A stretch of DNA of 64,000 bases from assembly GCA_026874595.1 (NCBI GenBank), contig CM049314.1, positions 11,214,729-11,278,728 of the forward strand, written 5' to 3'. Positions 21,715 through 33,600 of the stretch are shown one piece after another. A model generated the notes under the pieces. The model was not told the DNA's origin. It was given only the letters and a program-made list of their open reading frames with translations, and did no database searches. This DNA is from Sipunculus nudus. Taxonomy: Eukaryota; Annelida; Sipuncula; Golfingiida; Sipunculidae. A program made the translations under genes and the position numbers. Position 1 is the first letter of the stretch; the number at the start of each line of letters is the position of its first letter.

Positions 21715-22498
21715 TGTTGTGAGTTTTTTTGGTGTTTTAATAACCCTGTCTACGATGGGACATATGGTAAATTCAGGATCTGTCTGTTGATCCATTAACT
21801 TTTAATGTCACCACAATAACATACAGGGCTTTGATGGATAACTCACCATTACTACTTACCCATAGATTATCTCACAAGAGATCAATTATTTAGGTAAAAT
21901 CCATGCATATTTAATGTGTTCAGAGTTCACCAGGCTACCTTGTGGAGTTGCTGTGATAACTTACTAGGATTTTGATGTATTTTTAAGAAACTCAGCAGGT
22001 ATATTAACCAATATAATATCTCGCAGAATATGATTCCCGGAAAAGTCGATGCATATTTTATAAGGTGGGAGGTCACCAGAATTGGTGAAGCCATAACGAC
22101 TTGTCAAAATTCTGATGGATTTTCGAGAAACTCATAAATATTACCAATAGAGTTTCTATCTCGACTAAATTCTTGGGGAAAATCCATTGTAACAGTTGCT
22201 TAAATACTGGGAGAACTGTTTCAAGTGTTTGCTTCCTGATGTTCCTCATGAGAAAGCAGAATAGATATGCCAGTTATTATCTGATTATTCATTCTTGATT
22301 CATTTCAGGAGTTTGAAATCACTGATATGAAATGACATCTTATTTGTTTATAAAAGACTGCATGGTTGTCATTGATATTCTGGTAAAGGTGTCAGTTTGT
22401 TTGCTCGGTCTTATTCATCAAAATTAACCTGGGTCTGTTGTTCTGAAGTTAAGCAGTCACATAAGCTGGTGGGCTATTGCAAATACTCATTGGTTTTT
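21715..22498. other. BIVM 3' flank, no further gene seen
   Basis: This probably contains the BIVM 3' UTR. Nothing else can be supported before the repeat element starting at 22499. Confidence 0.3.
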
Positions 22499-24482
22499 AT
22501 GTCCCCGCCACAAAGTGGCCGGGGCATATATTTTTACCCATTTTCGTCATTCCGTCCTTCAGAAATCAAACAGTTGTACAGACTTTTTTTTAGCCATGCT
22601 TGCAGATATTGGCCTGATTTTTGGTGTGGACAGGTAATGACCAGTTACAGATCTAGTTTGCATTTTGTCCCGGTTGACCTACTTTTGACTATTTTACGGC
22701 TCCTAAACTTAGAAAATTTCATAAAAAATAGAAATTTTCATGACAAATACACCTGTACAGACTTTTTTTCGCAATGCCTACAGAAATTGGCCTGATTTAA
22801 GGTGTGTGGGCAGATAATGACCAGTTACAGATTGAGTTCGCGTTTCATCCCTGTTGACCTACTTTTGACCGTTTTACGGCTCATTAACTTAGAAAATTTC
22901 ATGAAAAATAGAAATTTTCATGACAAATACGCATGCACAGACTTTTTTTTCACAATGCCTGCAGATATTGGCCTGATATTTGTTGTGTGGGCAGATATAT
23001 CCCTGTTACAGATTGAGTTCACATTTCATCCCAGTTACCCTACTTTTGACCGTTTTACAGCTCCTGAACATAGAAAATTTCATGATAAATAATAATTTTT
23101 ATGACTAATACACATGTACAGACTTTTTTAGCCCTCAGCTCATAGGCTGATGGGCTATTGTCGTCACCCAAGCTGTCCGTCTGTCTGTCTGTCTGTCCAG
23201 CTTCCGTCTGTCCCGTCTGTTAACTTTTACCTTGTGAGCGGGATATCTCTTAAAAGTATTCACCGTTGGAATTTTATTTCATCAGTGAAGATGTATATCG
23301 ATAAAATCTCAATTAAGTTCGAAGATGGGTGACCTTGACCCATTTTTCTAAAATTTAGAGCTGATTATAGAAGAACACTCAGAAGCTTATATCTCAGGAA
23401 CCATTGTGTGGATTTTCACAAAACTTACTATGATCATTTGACTGATAGTCTGTATGTGATGCACAATTTTGGTGGCGCAAACTGCCATTTCTGATATTTT
23501 AATCAATTTTTATTGGATTTTTCAGTTTTGGCCTTGTGAGCGGGATATCTCTTAAACATTCACGGTTGGAATTTTATTTCAACAGTGAAAATGTATATTA
23601 ACAAAATCTTGGTCAAGTGCAAAGATGGGTCACCTTGACCTATTTTTCTTTGTTTTAGAGCTGATTATACAAAAACACTCAGAAGCTTATATCTCAGGAA
23701 CCATTGTGTGGATTTTCACAAAACTTAATATGATCATTTGAAATGATGGTCTGTGCGTGCTGCACAATTTTGGTGGCACCATCTACAATTTCTGATTTTT
23801 TAATAAATTTTTATCGGATTTTTCAATTTTGGCCTTTTGTGCAGGATATCTCTAAAGGTATTCAACACAGGAACTTCATTTCTTCAGTGCTATTGCATGA
23901 TATTTACAAAATCTTGGTCAAGTTCAAAGATGGGTGATCTTGACCTAACTTTCAAGGTCACAGAGCTTAGTATAGAAAAAAACTTAGGAGCTTATTTCTC
24001 AGGAAGCATTTGGTGGATTGTTAAGAAACATGGTACATACCTCTCCAATTAAAATTAATAACTGAGTATCAGCTTTTGCTAATATTCTAGTTTCGCAATG
24101 CAAAGCTTACAGATACTGCCCTAATGTTTGGTCTGTGGGCGCATTATGCCACTTACAGATCGAGTTAGCGTTTCGTCCCAGTTGATCTATTTTTGACCAT
24201 ATGACAGATCCTGAACATAGAAAATTTCATGAAAGACAGAAATTTTTATGAAAAATGCACATGTATGGTCTTTTTTTCACAATGCCTGCAGAAACTGGCC
24301 TGATTTTTGGTGTGTACACATTGCTTGATAATGACCCGTTACAGATCAAGTTTGCATTTTGCCCTTGTTGATCTACTTTTGACCATACAACACCTCCTGA
24401 ACTGCAAAAAATTTACAAATTTTTAACAAATGTTTCTGATTTGCCCCAAGCAGGGGCATTAGTGTTGTTCCGACCCATCTAG
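22499..24482 (+). mobile_element. Helitron-like element with 181-bp minisatellite, interrupted copy
   Basis: The 5' edge is a hairpin (ATGTCCCCGCCAC, aaa, GTGGCCGGGGCAT) at 22499-22530, nearly identical to the element at 52762. The body has three units of about 181 bp, then a second nested element (23130-24090), then about two more units. It terminates with a decayed hairpin (GTGTTGTTCCGACCC) followed by ATCTAG, with a T next. A 3' hairpin plus CTAG and a T flank is the Helitron pattern; no Rep/helicase gene is present. Confidence 0.55.
23130..24090 (+). mobile_element. Second Helitron-like element nested in the first
   Basis: It starts with the hairpin AGCCCTCAGC-tcatag-GCTGATGGGCT, then a GTCCGTCTGTCTGTC leader. 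It has about 2.7 copies of a unit of about 302 bp (gcgggatatctct near 23240, 23540 and, as gcaggatatctct, 23842). It ends in CTAG at 24087-24090. Directly after it the outer unit resumes with TTTCGCAATGC, exactly where the 181-bp unit was left at gacttttt. Removing 23130-24090 joins the outer unit at a run of T, consistent with insertion between T residues. Confidence 0.55.
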
Positions 24483-27400
24483 TTTCTTTATGGAAATATA
24501 TTCAGTAATCTGATGTGTCATTTTGATTGGTTGATGGGACTTTAGTGCATTATGCAGTATGATAAGACTTACCTATCTGTGTATCATTCTCTCTTCAATT
24601 TTGTCCATTTCAGTTCATTCAAAAACATTATATCTGCATATAGTACATGATAAGAACATGTAGGCTGTTATATATGAACTGTGATAGGATTTAGATAATT
24701 TAATATGAAAAAAACATCAACCCCCCAAAAAAGAATAGGGCATTAATGACATGACACTGTATGTACTGTATACCCGTGTTTTTTTTAAAGTTGCTTAGAA
24801 AGACTCAGCATATCTGTTAGCTCTATTTGACATTTATATTTTATTAATTGCTCAACATAACTGATAATTCTAAAAATTGATGTTGAATTAAAATGGACGT
24901 AGAATTTTGCTCCGTGTAACAATAAATATTTTATACTTTAGAGTACTCAACTTGTGGCTTAGATAAACAGAACTAAAACTTATTTTTGCAGACATCTGGC
25001 TAAGGAGTTGGCCAGAGCAGTAAAGCATGTAAGTATCTAGAGAACATTCGGGTATTATATATTTTAAACCATTTTATCCCTGTTCTTACTCACAAAAGTG
25101 CTGTGCATGTATAATAATCTTGTACAACATCAGAATACGTTAAAATCTGATATACGTTTTTAAATAATAAGTCACAAGTGTGCGCATGAGAGAGAGAGAG
25201 GGAGAGATAGGGAGAGAGGCACATTTTACACACCTCTCTTTTCTCATGTACCTTCATGGTGTTACTTACTGAATGATCACCTGATCCAGTGTTTTTACCC
25301 AGAAACCTTTATTTGTTTGTGTGACTCCAGTAAATACACTGCCTGGTTACCTTGTTACAGCAGAAAGCTGTTCTTATGCCTTGGAAGTTTGAAAAAAAAA
25401 TCAATGTCTGAAAGTTGCGTCAAATCACAGTAGCTCAAATCCCTATTTTATCAAGAATAGTTTTTATCAAGAAATGGAAAAGATTGTGTACTATATGGAG
25501 TATATAGTCTTACGTAAGGCAGGGTTTATTCATGCTTTCCCGCTACTTGGCATTAAAACCTATGAATAACCAGTACAACCGGCAGGATAAAGATGGAGAA
25601 AATATGGTGTCTATCCGCAGTCTCGGTAGACAACGAAGGACGTTGACGGACTAAAATGTCAAGATTTCATGAATATACTAAAGGGCATGTCTTTAGTGTA
25701 GACACCGTTTACTTTGTGAATTGTGCGTTTAACTCGCACAGAGGTTGGTAGCCACATCACAAACTGCCTGTACTGTCCTTAAATGTCAAGTTTTTGCACA
25801 ACAAAATTACATTTAACTCCATATTTGAGTTACTAGTAAAATGCAAGAAATATTGTATATATAATATAATCATGGCTGAACACAGTGTCAGGACTACTAA
25901 TTCTTTGAGGGCTTAAGTAGCACAGCTTAAGCTCGTCTTATTATCTTTTTGAGACTGATTGTGATATTAAATATATTTTACAGAGTATATTTAATAATCC
26001 ATTGAAAATGCTTACTCATATCAGACAAGTTGCTAAAAAATATGAAACTAGTATATAAGTCATATGTGACTCAAATGAGTAGTTTACATAAATTCTGATG
26101 GATGGTTGCACTGGTAAGTGCTAAGCTGCAAATACAATTCTCAGTTCAGTCTCATGCCAGTGTGACACACACCTATGGTATACCCGAGTGATTCTCTCAG
26201 GGCGTTCAGATTCACGTTCATGTACGTTTATTCCACTTCAGTGTTTTAGTCAAGGGGTAGCAGAAGTACGAACTTACAGGTCAATGACGAAGGTAGAGAA
26301 ATTGTTGAATCAACATTCTGTTCGATCTGATTCGTCCACAATGTAATGTTGTTGTTGTATTGTTTTAATGGCGGTCTGAGGGCAGGTTATGGATCTCTGG
26401 CCGACATGGCTATGTACAGGCCATTGAAATAAAGTATTTTAAACACTTTGATTATTTAACGGCCACACATGTTACCGGCCTTGAATAAAATCAACATATT
26501 TTCAAGTCAACATTTTTAAGCACAACATGTTTTGTACTGATGATGTATGTACTAGCACAAAATGTTGTTTTATAATAATGTAATTACCATATACCTAAGA
26601 GGTCACTCCGTAACATGTTTTTTATGCCCTTGTGTTGTAGTCCATATATGGTTGATACATTCTATATGTTATTTATATGGTGGGCGATGAAACATGGGAC
26701 GTATCGTCAATGCATGGATTATACATACATGAGACATAGCTTATCGGTATCCAATACAGATACACCAGGCTGATGTAACCCAAATAACCAGGCCGTGATA
26801 CGAACTAGGTATCTCATGTCTTCCCATGAAGCCAAGGTACATGTATTTAGTTGATGAGTGGTCAGTGAGTAATTTACTGTAGTAATTATATATTGAATGG
26901 ATTTGATTTAAAACGGTTTATATTTAGGGATCTGTTCTTTCCAAATATGCCACCAAGCCTTGAAGAGCATCAAATGAAAGGCCACACAGTTCATTGAGTT
27001 TATGGTCACATTTGGTTGTCCGTGTCTGATATATCACTGCCATATGGAAGCGGGCTACTAATAATTAATCATTGAAATATTCAAGGGGGGGGGGGGGAGG
27101 GGGGGGGGGGGGGTTTGTGACATATTTGGGATGGGTCGAGTTACTCTGTAGGTGGTTTGATATTTATTTAGTCTTCTCTTTTGAAATATGTGGGTTCATA
27201 TTTGAGCGTTTACCCTGGATTGCATACATGTTAAGATCTCTTACACGGCGTATTTAAGAATAAATTCACAAATGCTTGCTGAAGTATTATTTTTTCTGTT
27301 TCTTGATGATTGTACGGCTACGTTTGAATCTTTCTACTCTTTATTATATTACGCTAACATTCAGTTTCCCCTTCATCAACCTATTATGACATCAAAAATA

Positions 27401-27920
27401 TTTTATCGTATCCAGGGGAGTCCTCGCTGATTTGAATGGTGATCCGTTTCCATTTAGACGAAGACGGGAACATGGCTACAATAAAATAGTCTTAATGTTA
27501 TAATAAGTCGATGTGGCAGGAATAAATTGGGAACGTAAAGTGACCTTTTATTTAATAATAATGGTGTGAATAACATGTTTGTGTGTCAAGGTTAGTTAGT
27601 GCTCCATGTAATGCCATCTTGTTCACACCCTTTCAGCCGTGTTTTTATGGTTTCATTATGTTTTTCACGCTCCGTTGCTGATCCTTTGTAATATAACATG
27701 CCACATAAATAAAACAATGTCAGTGCATGATCCTCGTAACATTATAACGCTTAAACCCAAATGCATTCGATAACTAGTTGATATTAATTTTCCTCACTTT
27801 TTTAAACGTGCATAGTTATGGATCCCCCTATCTCACTTTAATGGTACAACAAATACATTATGATTAACTCTGAGGGATCTCCTTTAAAATTATGTTACAG
27901 CTCCTGAATAAAAAAAAAAA
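24483..27920. other. Large region without a recognisable gene
   Basis: AT-rich sequence with stops in all frames. It contains a GA-rich microsatellite (about 25190-25220) and a G-run at 27085-27113. The only coding-like signal is the small exon candidate at 24993-25029. Confidence 0.4.
24993..25029 (+). CDS. Candidate isolated micro-exon of unknown gene
   Basis: A 37-nt segment lies between a good acceptor (tatttttgcag|) and a consensus donor (CAT|GTAAGT). One frame reads HLAKELARAVKH without a stop. It could be an alternative 3' exon of the BIVM locus or part of another transcript. It does not join exon 7 in an obvious phase, so it is only a candidate. Confidence 0.25.
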
Positions 27921-28846
27921 CTAGATGACCTGAGGTCACGCGCTTGCCGGAAATGACGTTAAGTTAGTCAGATGAACGAGCAATGTCAAAGTGAAAGAAA
28001 ATAATCCATAGTTTGTGAAGAAAGAACCAATATTAACAAAGTTCTAAAGAAAATAAGATTTTGATATATTTTGATCACCTTGACCTTGACCTTTGACTTA
28101 TTTGAATAATAAACATAGGACTTCCAGATATCATCACGATATATGACAAGTGTAATTTGCAAAACGATTCCTGCAAAACTGTGGCCAGTAGAATGCTACA
28201 TGTGAGACGCAAGAACCAGGAAGCAGGCGAAATTGAGGAGAACTGACAAACAGACAAACATACTGACAAACTGACCCAAGATTGAGAACAGATGACTTAA
28301 TCATGTTATGGAGAAACCTCAGAGGAAGATAGTAAGCTGATAGTTTATGTAAATGAGGTTTATAGTTTTGGAGATATGGCCAAAAATTATATGTTGTGCA
28401 AGTTTGAGTGCACCGCCCCCTAGCGGACAATTCTGGAAAATGAAAAATCAGTTTCGAGATATTAGTGTAAGACATAAGATGTAATAGTTTTAAAAGGATT
28501 CTTTCAAAACTGTGGCCTGTAGAGTGATATATGTGAGACGCAAGAACCGGTAAGCAGGCGAATTTGAGGACAACTGAGAAACAGACGGACACACTGACAA
28601 AGTGACTCAAGATTGAGTCGAAATGACTACACCAGGATTTTGAAAAGACTAAGAGTAAGAGAAAGAAAATAAGCTATAGTTTATGTAGTTGAGGCTCACA
28701 GTTTTGGAGATATGGTCAAAACATGATATGTTGGGGAGGTTTGCATACAGCGCCACCTAGAGGTTGAATTCAAAAAATGGAAAAACGATTTCGAGACAAT
28801 AGTGTACGACTTACGATATGTCAGTTTCAAAAAGATTCCTGCAAAA

Positions 28847-29600
28847 GGGAGGGTATAATTTGCTGATCAGCGCGCTGATCAGCGGTCTGCAGTATAAAAC
28901 GCTGATCAGCGCGCTGATCAGCCACAAATCAATTAAAGCATTAATTTGAGGTAAATTATCTCCCATATAGCAACTATTTTGTGATAAAATATGATTAATG
29001 GACACCTTTTCTATCGGTATTACATATTTACAAACATATGCATATATTTTTATTGTGTTCATAATTATACATGAAACGCAAGTTACCTGCCAGTGACTAT
29101 TTCGCTGATCAGCGGCGCTGATCAGGAACCTTTCAAATCAAGCATTTATTTGAGACAAATTAGCTCCATATAACAACCTCCGACTATTATGTGATTAAAT
29201 GTGATTAAAAGATACATATTCTATAAGTGTTTCATATTCACAAACAACGAAAACACTTTTAATGTGTTACTTATTATGCATGAAACCTTTCTACCACCTA
29301 TTTCGCTGATCAGCAAACTGCGCAATCGCTTGACGCTGATAAAGTGCTCATCTGCAATGACTTACGTATTTCATGACTATGATACCTGTCATCTGTGATT
29401 CTCTATAATGGTAACATAGAAACCTCTCAGTTGTTTACTTAATTATTTCCTGTGAAACCCGAATGACTGCCAAAACATCGTTCCACATACAATTTACAAA
29501 AATCCGTTCCCCACAGGAGATATTAGCTGACAGTAGGGGGCGCTGAGTAATTTGTTGGTAGATTTTCACCGGCCAGGTGATAGAAATAGCTGAGATTAAA
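28847..29600. repeat. Left terminal inverted repeat with CGCTGATCAGCG palindromes
   Basis: The palindrome (or its GCTGATCAGC core) appears in pairs near 28861-28887, 28911-28922, 29103-29126 and 29304. The inner part matches the right TIR through a block with agtagggggcgctgagtaatttg near 29530. Confidence 0.7.
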
Positions 29601-30471
29601 ACTAAAGCCCTAAGTGTATCATCAATTTCAACACTGTTACAGATTTGCGCGGTCCCGCATAATTTATTTAGAAAAAAATATGGAGGGTTCACTTGTACGA
29701 TGTATTGTATTATAAAAATATATTCTAACCTTGTAAATTGCGTATTTTTAATTTTAATGTGTTCCGATTATATCCTGAAAAAAAAAATAAAACTGCAACC
29801 CACAGAAGGTATAATGCAATTAATAGAAGGGAAATTTATAGCAATCTTCCTCGGTAAATAAAAATGTGGGCGATAAATTCATTTTTTAATATATTTCTAA
29901 GTCATTTTATTTATTTCTTGAAATGATGTCTATTTAAACATATAACTGTGCTGAAGAAGGAGAACTGTGTTGAATTAAAATAAATGAAATCATAGGCAAA
30001 ATTATTACTTGAAGCATGCAGACTTCTTTTATAATAAAATTTTAATAGTTTAATATTTTATCAAACCTAACACATTGATCCCAATAATAACGCTAAAGTT
30101 CTGAATAACAATGCCATTGTAGAATTTAGATGTTACATCCATCCTTTTACCTTATTATTTCAACACCGTTCATCGACATTCACTACCGTTAAAAGTTAAA
30201 AAAAAACGGTGATGATTTATTATAGTGTTGTAATTAAAAGTAATTACTCCTTCAACCTTTCTAGTACTGATTATATTTATGCTGCTAGTGTATGCTGTTT
30301 TCCAAAACTATGAAAAGCATTCCTTTTCCAATCATTTTTGAGAAATATAGAAGTAACGATGTAAAAGCAATAGATATGCGGACATTTTTACACAATTATG
30401 GAAATGTCCTGTTGTAAAATGAAAAAAAATACCGATAATGATGTTTTTGTGGAGTTATTCTTTGACGTTAC

Positions 30472-30473
<2 letters not shown>

Positions 30474-30524
<51 letters not shown>
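30474..30524. repeat. (TA)n(TG)n microsatellite
   Basis: It lies in the unique centre of the long-TIR element. Confidence 0.95.
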
Positions 30525-30824
30525 AGGATTAAATCTATCAACATCGTGTTAAAATCGATTAAATTATCTATACAACAGTGTTGAAAAAGATTCTGGCGAC
30601 CCACTTTTTAAATGCAAATAAAAGGAAATATAAGAGGGATGTAAAGAAACTTGTGAAAGTTTTTAAGGAACGATTATATTATAAATGAAGAGTGAAAGAA
30701 TCCTTAGGCTTTACGTACAGTTCTTAATAAGAAATAAGAGGATAATCAGTCTTTTATTATGGCTATATACATTTAACATATTTATTTTTGATAAATTCAT
30801 ATTTTTTATACATTCATACTAAGT

Positions 30825-31581
30825 GCATATCTCAGCTATTTATCTCATCTGGCCAGTGAACACCTGACAAATTACTGCAGCGCCCCCTACAGTTAGCTAA
30901 TATCTCCGAGTGGTCGGTGGGGCACTGATATTTTAAAGTTGTATGAAGTAGCCTGGTATAGGCGATGTATTGGCAATCACTCGGTTTCACAGAACTTAGA
31001 GCCTTCAAAATAACCATTATAGAGAAGCACTCGTGACAGGTATCTTAGTCAAGAAGTACGTAAATCATTGCCGATCAGCGATTGCGCAGTTTGCTGATCA
31101 GCGAAATAGTAGGTGGTAGAAAGGTTTCATGTATAATAAACTTGTAACACATTAAAAGTGTTTTCGTTTGTTTGTAAATATGAAACGCTTATAGAATATG
31201 TATCTTTTAATCACATTTAATCATATAATAGTCGGAGGTTGTTATATGGGGCTAATTTGTCTAAAAATAAATGCTTTCCAAGAATTGAAAGGTTCCTGAT
31301 CAGCGCCGCTGATCAGCGAAATAGTCACTGGCAGGTAACTTGTGTTTCATGTATAATTATGAACTCAATTAAAATAAATGCATATGTTTGTAAATACGTA
31401 ATACTGATAGGAAAGGTGTCTTTTTACCATATTCAATCACAAAATAGGCGGAGGTTGCTATATGGGAGATAATTTGCCTGAAATCAATGCTGTCATTTAA
31501 AGGTGGCTGATCAGCGCGCTGATCAGCGTTTTATACTGCAGACCGCTGATCAGCGCGCTGATCAGCGAATTATACCCTCCC
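30825..31581. repeat. Right terminal inverted repeat
   Basis: Reverse complement of the left repeat: tctcagctattta at 30831, gcgccccctacagttagc at about 30880, and the palindrome groups near 31090, 31298-31320 and 31504-31567. The copies differ by scattered substitutions, so the insertion is not very recent. Confidence 0.7.
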
Positions 31582-32079
31582 CCTGCAAAACTGTTACCTC
31601 CAGTGCAAGATTACTGAAATCTCGAAATATCTCATTTGACGAGATATTTTACGAGATATCGCGAGACTTTTAATAAAATCTTGCAGTACTTGAAAAATGC
31701 TACCTAATGCAAAAAACTAGACCTCTCTAGCTTTAAAACTGACAAAGTTAGAAAAATGAGACCCCTTATTTCAGAATATCATGACTTTTCCCCAAAATGC
31801 GTAACCATGGTTACCTCAAATTTGAAGCAGCTACACACCAGAAGAAAGGCCTGGGAATGACGTTTCAAATGAGCTATGTTTGAAGAAGATACCACTAATA
31901 GTAACAAAGATATGAAGAAAAAACCGTTTTGTATACTTTTGATGACCTTGACCTTGACCTTTGACTTATATAGACAAAAAACAATAGGCTTCCTGGAATT
32001 TTGATTTTTGACCAGCTGTGTGAGTTTGAAAGCAATTCCTACAAAACTGTGGCCTGTAGAGAGTCCACAGACAAACAAA

Positions 32080-33600
32080 CTAGATGACCAGAGGTCACTC
32101 GCTTGCCGGAAATGACGTAATGTTAGTCAGATGAATGAGCAATGTCAAAGTGAAAGAAAATAATTCATAGTTTGTAAAGATTGGACCAATATTAACAAAG
32201 TTCTGAAGAATATAAGATTTTGATATGTTTTGGTCACCTTGACCTTGACCTTTGACTTATTTGAATAATAAACATAGGCCGTCCAGATATCGTTACGAAA
32301 TATAACAAGAGTAAGATACAAAGCGATTGCTGCAAAACGGTGGCCAGTAGAATTCTATATGTGAGACGCAAGAACCAGGAAGCAGGCGAAATGAAGAACA
32401 ACTGAAAAACAGACAAACATAGTGACAAACTAACCCAAGATTGAGACAAGATGACTTAATTATGTTATGAAAAAACCTCAGAGGAAGATAATATGCTATA
32501 TTTTATGTAATTGAGGTTTATAGTTTTGGAGATATGGGAAAAAAATGATATGTTGTGGAAGTTTGGGTGCAACGCCCCCTAGCGGCCATATCTGGAAAAA
32601 AATTTTTCATTATTTTAGTGTAAGACATAAGATGTTATAGTTTTAACAGGATTCTTTCAAAACTGTGGCCTGTAGAATGTTATATGTGAGACGCAAGAAA
32701 GAGCAAGCAGGCGATTTGAGGACAACTGACAATCAGACAGACATCCTGACAAAGGAACACAAGATTGAGACCAGATGACTAAACGAGTTCATGAAGAAGA
32801 CTTAGAGGAACAAAATAAACTATAGTTTTTGTAATTGAGGCTTATAGTTTTGGAGATATTGCCAAAACATGATATGTTGGAGAGGTTTGCACCCACCGCC
32901 CCCTAGCGGCCGAATTCAAAAATGAAAAAATGATTTCGAGATAATAGTGTAGGACTTACGATATGTCAGTTTCAAAAAGATTCCTGCAAAACTGTGGCCT
33001 CCAGGGCAAGATTATTGAAATCTCGAAATATCTCGTTTGACGAGATATTATACGAGATATTGCGAGACTCTTAATGGAATCTTGTAGTACTAGGTGAATG
33101 CTACCTGAAGCAAAAAACTAGACCTCTGTAGCTTTAAAACTGACAAATTTAGAAAAATATCAGCACTTTTCCCCAAAAATGCGTTACCATGGTTACCGCA
33201 AATTGAGTAAGCTACACACCAGAAGACAGACCTTGGAATGACGATAAAAATGAGCTACCGTTGAAGTAGATACAACCAATATTAACACAGATATGAACAA
33301 AAAACCTTGACCTTGGACCTATAATCCCCAAAGACAATAGGCTTCCAGGACTTTTGCTCGTCTACCAGCTGTGTAAGTTTGAAAGCAATTGCTGAAAAAT
33401 TGTGGCCTGTAGAGAGTCCACAGACAGACAGACAAACAAACAGACATCCGCGACTGACCAACCTGCTTGCAGAAATCGAAGATTTCCGGCAAGCAACAAA
33501 CACACAAACAAACAGACTTACGCGACTGACCAACCAACTTGCAGAAATCGAAGATTTCCGGCAAGCAACAAACAGACATATGCGACTGACCAACCATTTT
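32080..33600 (-). mobile_element. Helitron-like element, copy II (unoccupied site, truncates the Gypsy element)
   Basis: It starts with CTAG at 32080-32083 and the same decayed hairpin, and repeats the order of copy I without the long-TIR insertion. Near its right end a unit of about 73 bp (gactgaccaacc, gcagaaatcgaagatttccg) is present about three times (33450-33600). Immediately beyond, the integrase coding remnant of the Gypsy element begins, so this element lies at the Gypsy breakpoint. Confidence 0.5.

Larger units (their letters stand above)
28847..31581. mobile_element. Mutator-like long-TIR element with 9-bp target duplication
   Basis: The ends are GGGAGGGTATAATT and AATTATACCCTCCC. 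The inverted similarity extends about 750 bp, to about 29600 on the left and 30825 on the right, with divergence inward. The flanking 9-bp repeat CCTGCAAAA lies at 28838-28846 and 31582-31590. The paralogous unoccupied site with a single CCTGCAAAA is at about 32977, inside copy II. Nine-base duplications, long TIRs and a GGG start fit Mutator-like elements. The TIRs carry many 12-bp palindromes CGCTGATCAGCG. The unique centre (about 29.6-30.8 kb) is AT-rich with a (TA)n(TG)n run and encodes nothing recognisable, so this is a non-autonomous copy. Confidence 0.75.
27921..32079 (-). mobile_element. Helitron-like element, copy I (contains the long-TIR insertion)
   Basis: Read on the minus strand the element ends with the hairpin TGACCT-c-AGGTCA followed by TCTAG and T-rich flank, at 27921-27940. 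The body contains internal repeats of about 300 bp marked by gccccctagcgg and by gtgagacgcaagaac. It is interrupted at 28847-31581 by the inverted-repeat element. Its other end abuts the CTAG terminus of copy II at 32080, giving a head-to-tail pair. There is no replication-protein gene. Confidence 0.5.

Noticed and set aside
22397-23092. Plus-strand ORFs repeating FHDKYTCTDFF
   Set aside because: Translation of the 181-bp minisatellite unit of a Helitron-like element.
27072-27257. ORF starting with a poly-Gly run
   Set aside because: Produced by a G homopolymer tract; no other coding evidence.
28134-28610. ORF of 158 codons on the minus strand
   Set aside because: Lies wholly in Helitron-like repeat copy I; its peptide pieces recur with stops in copy II, so it is not conserved as protein.
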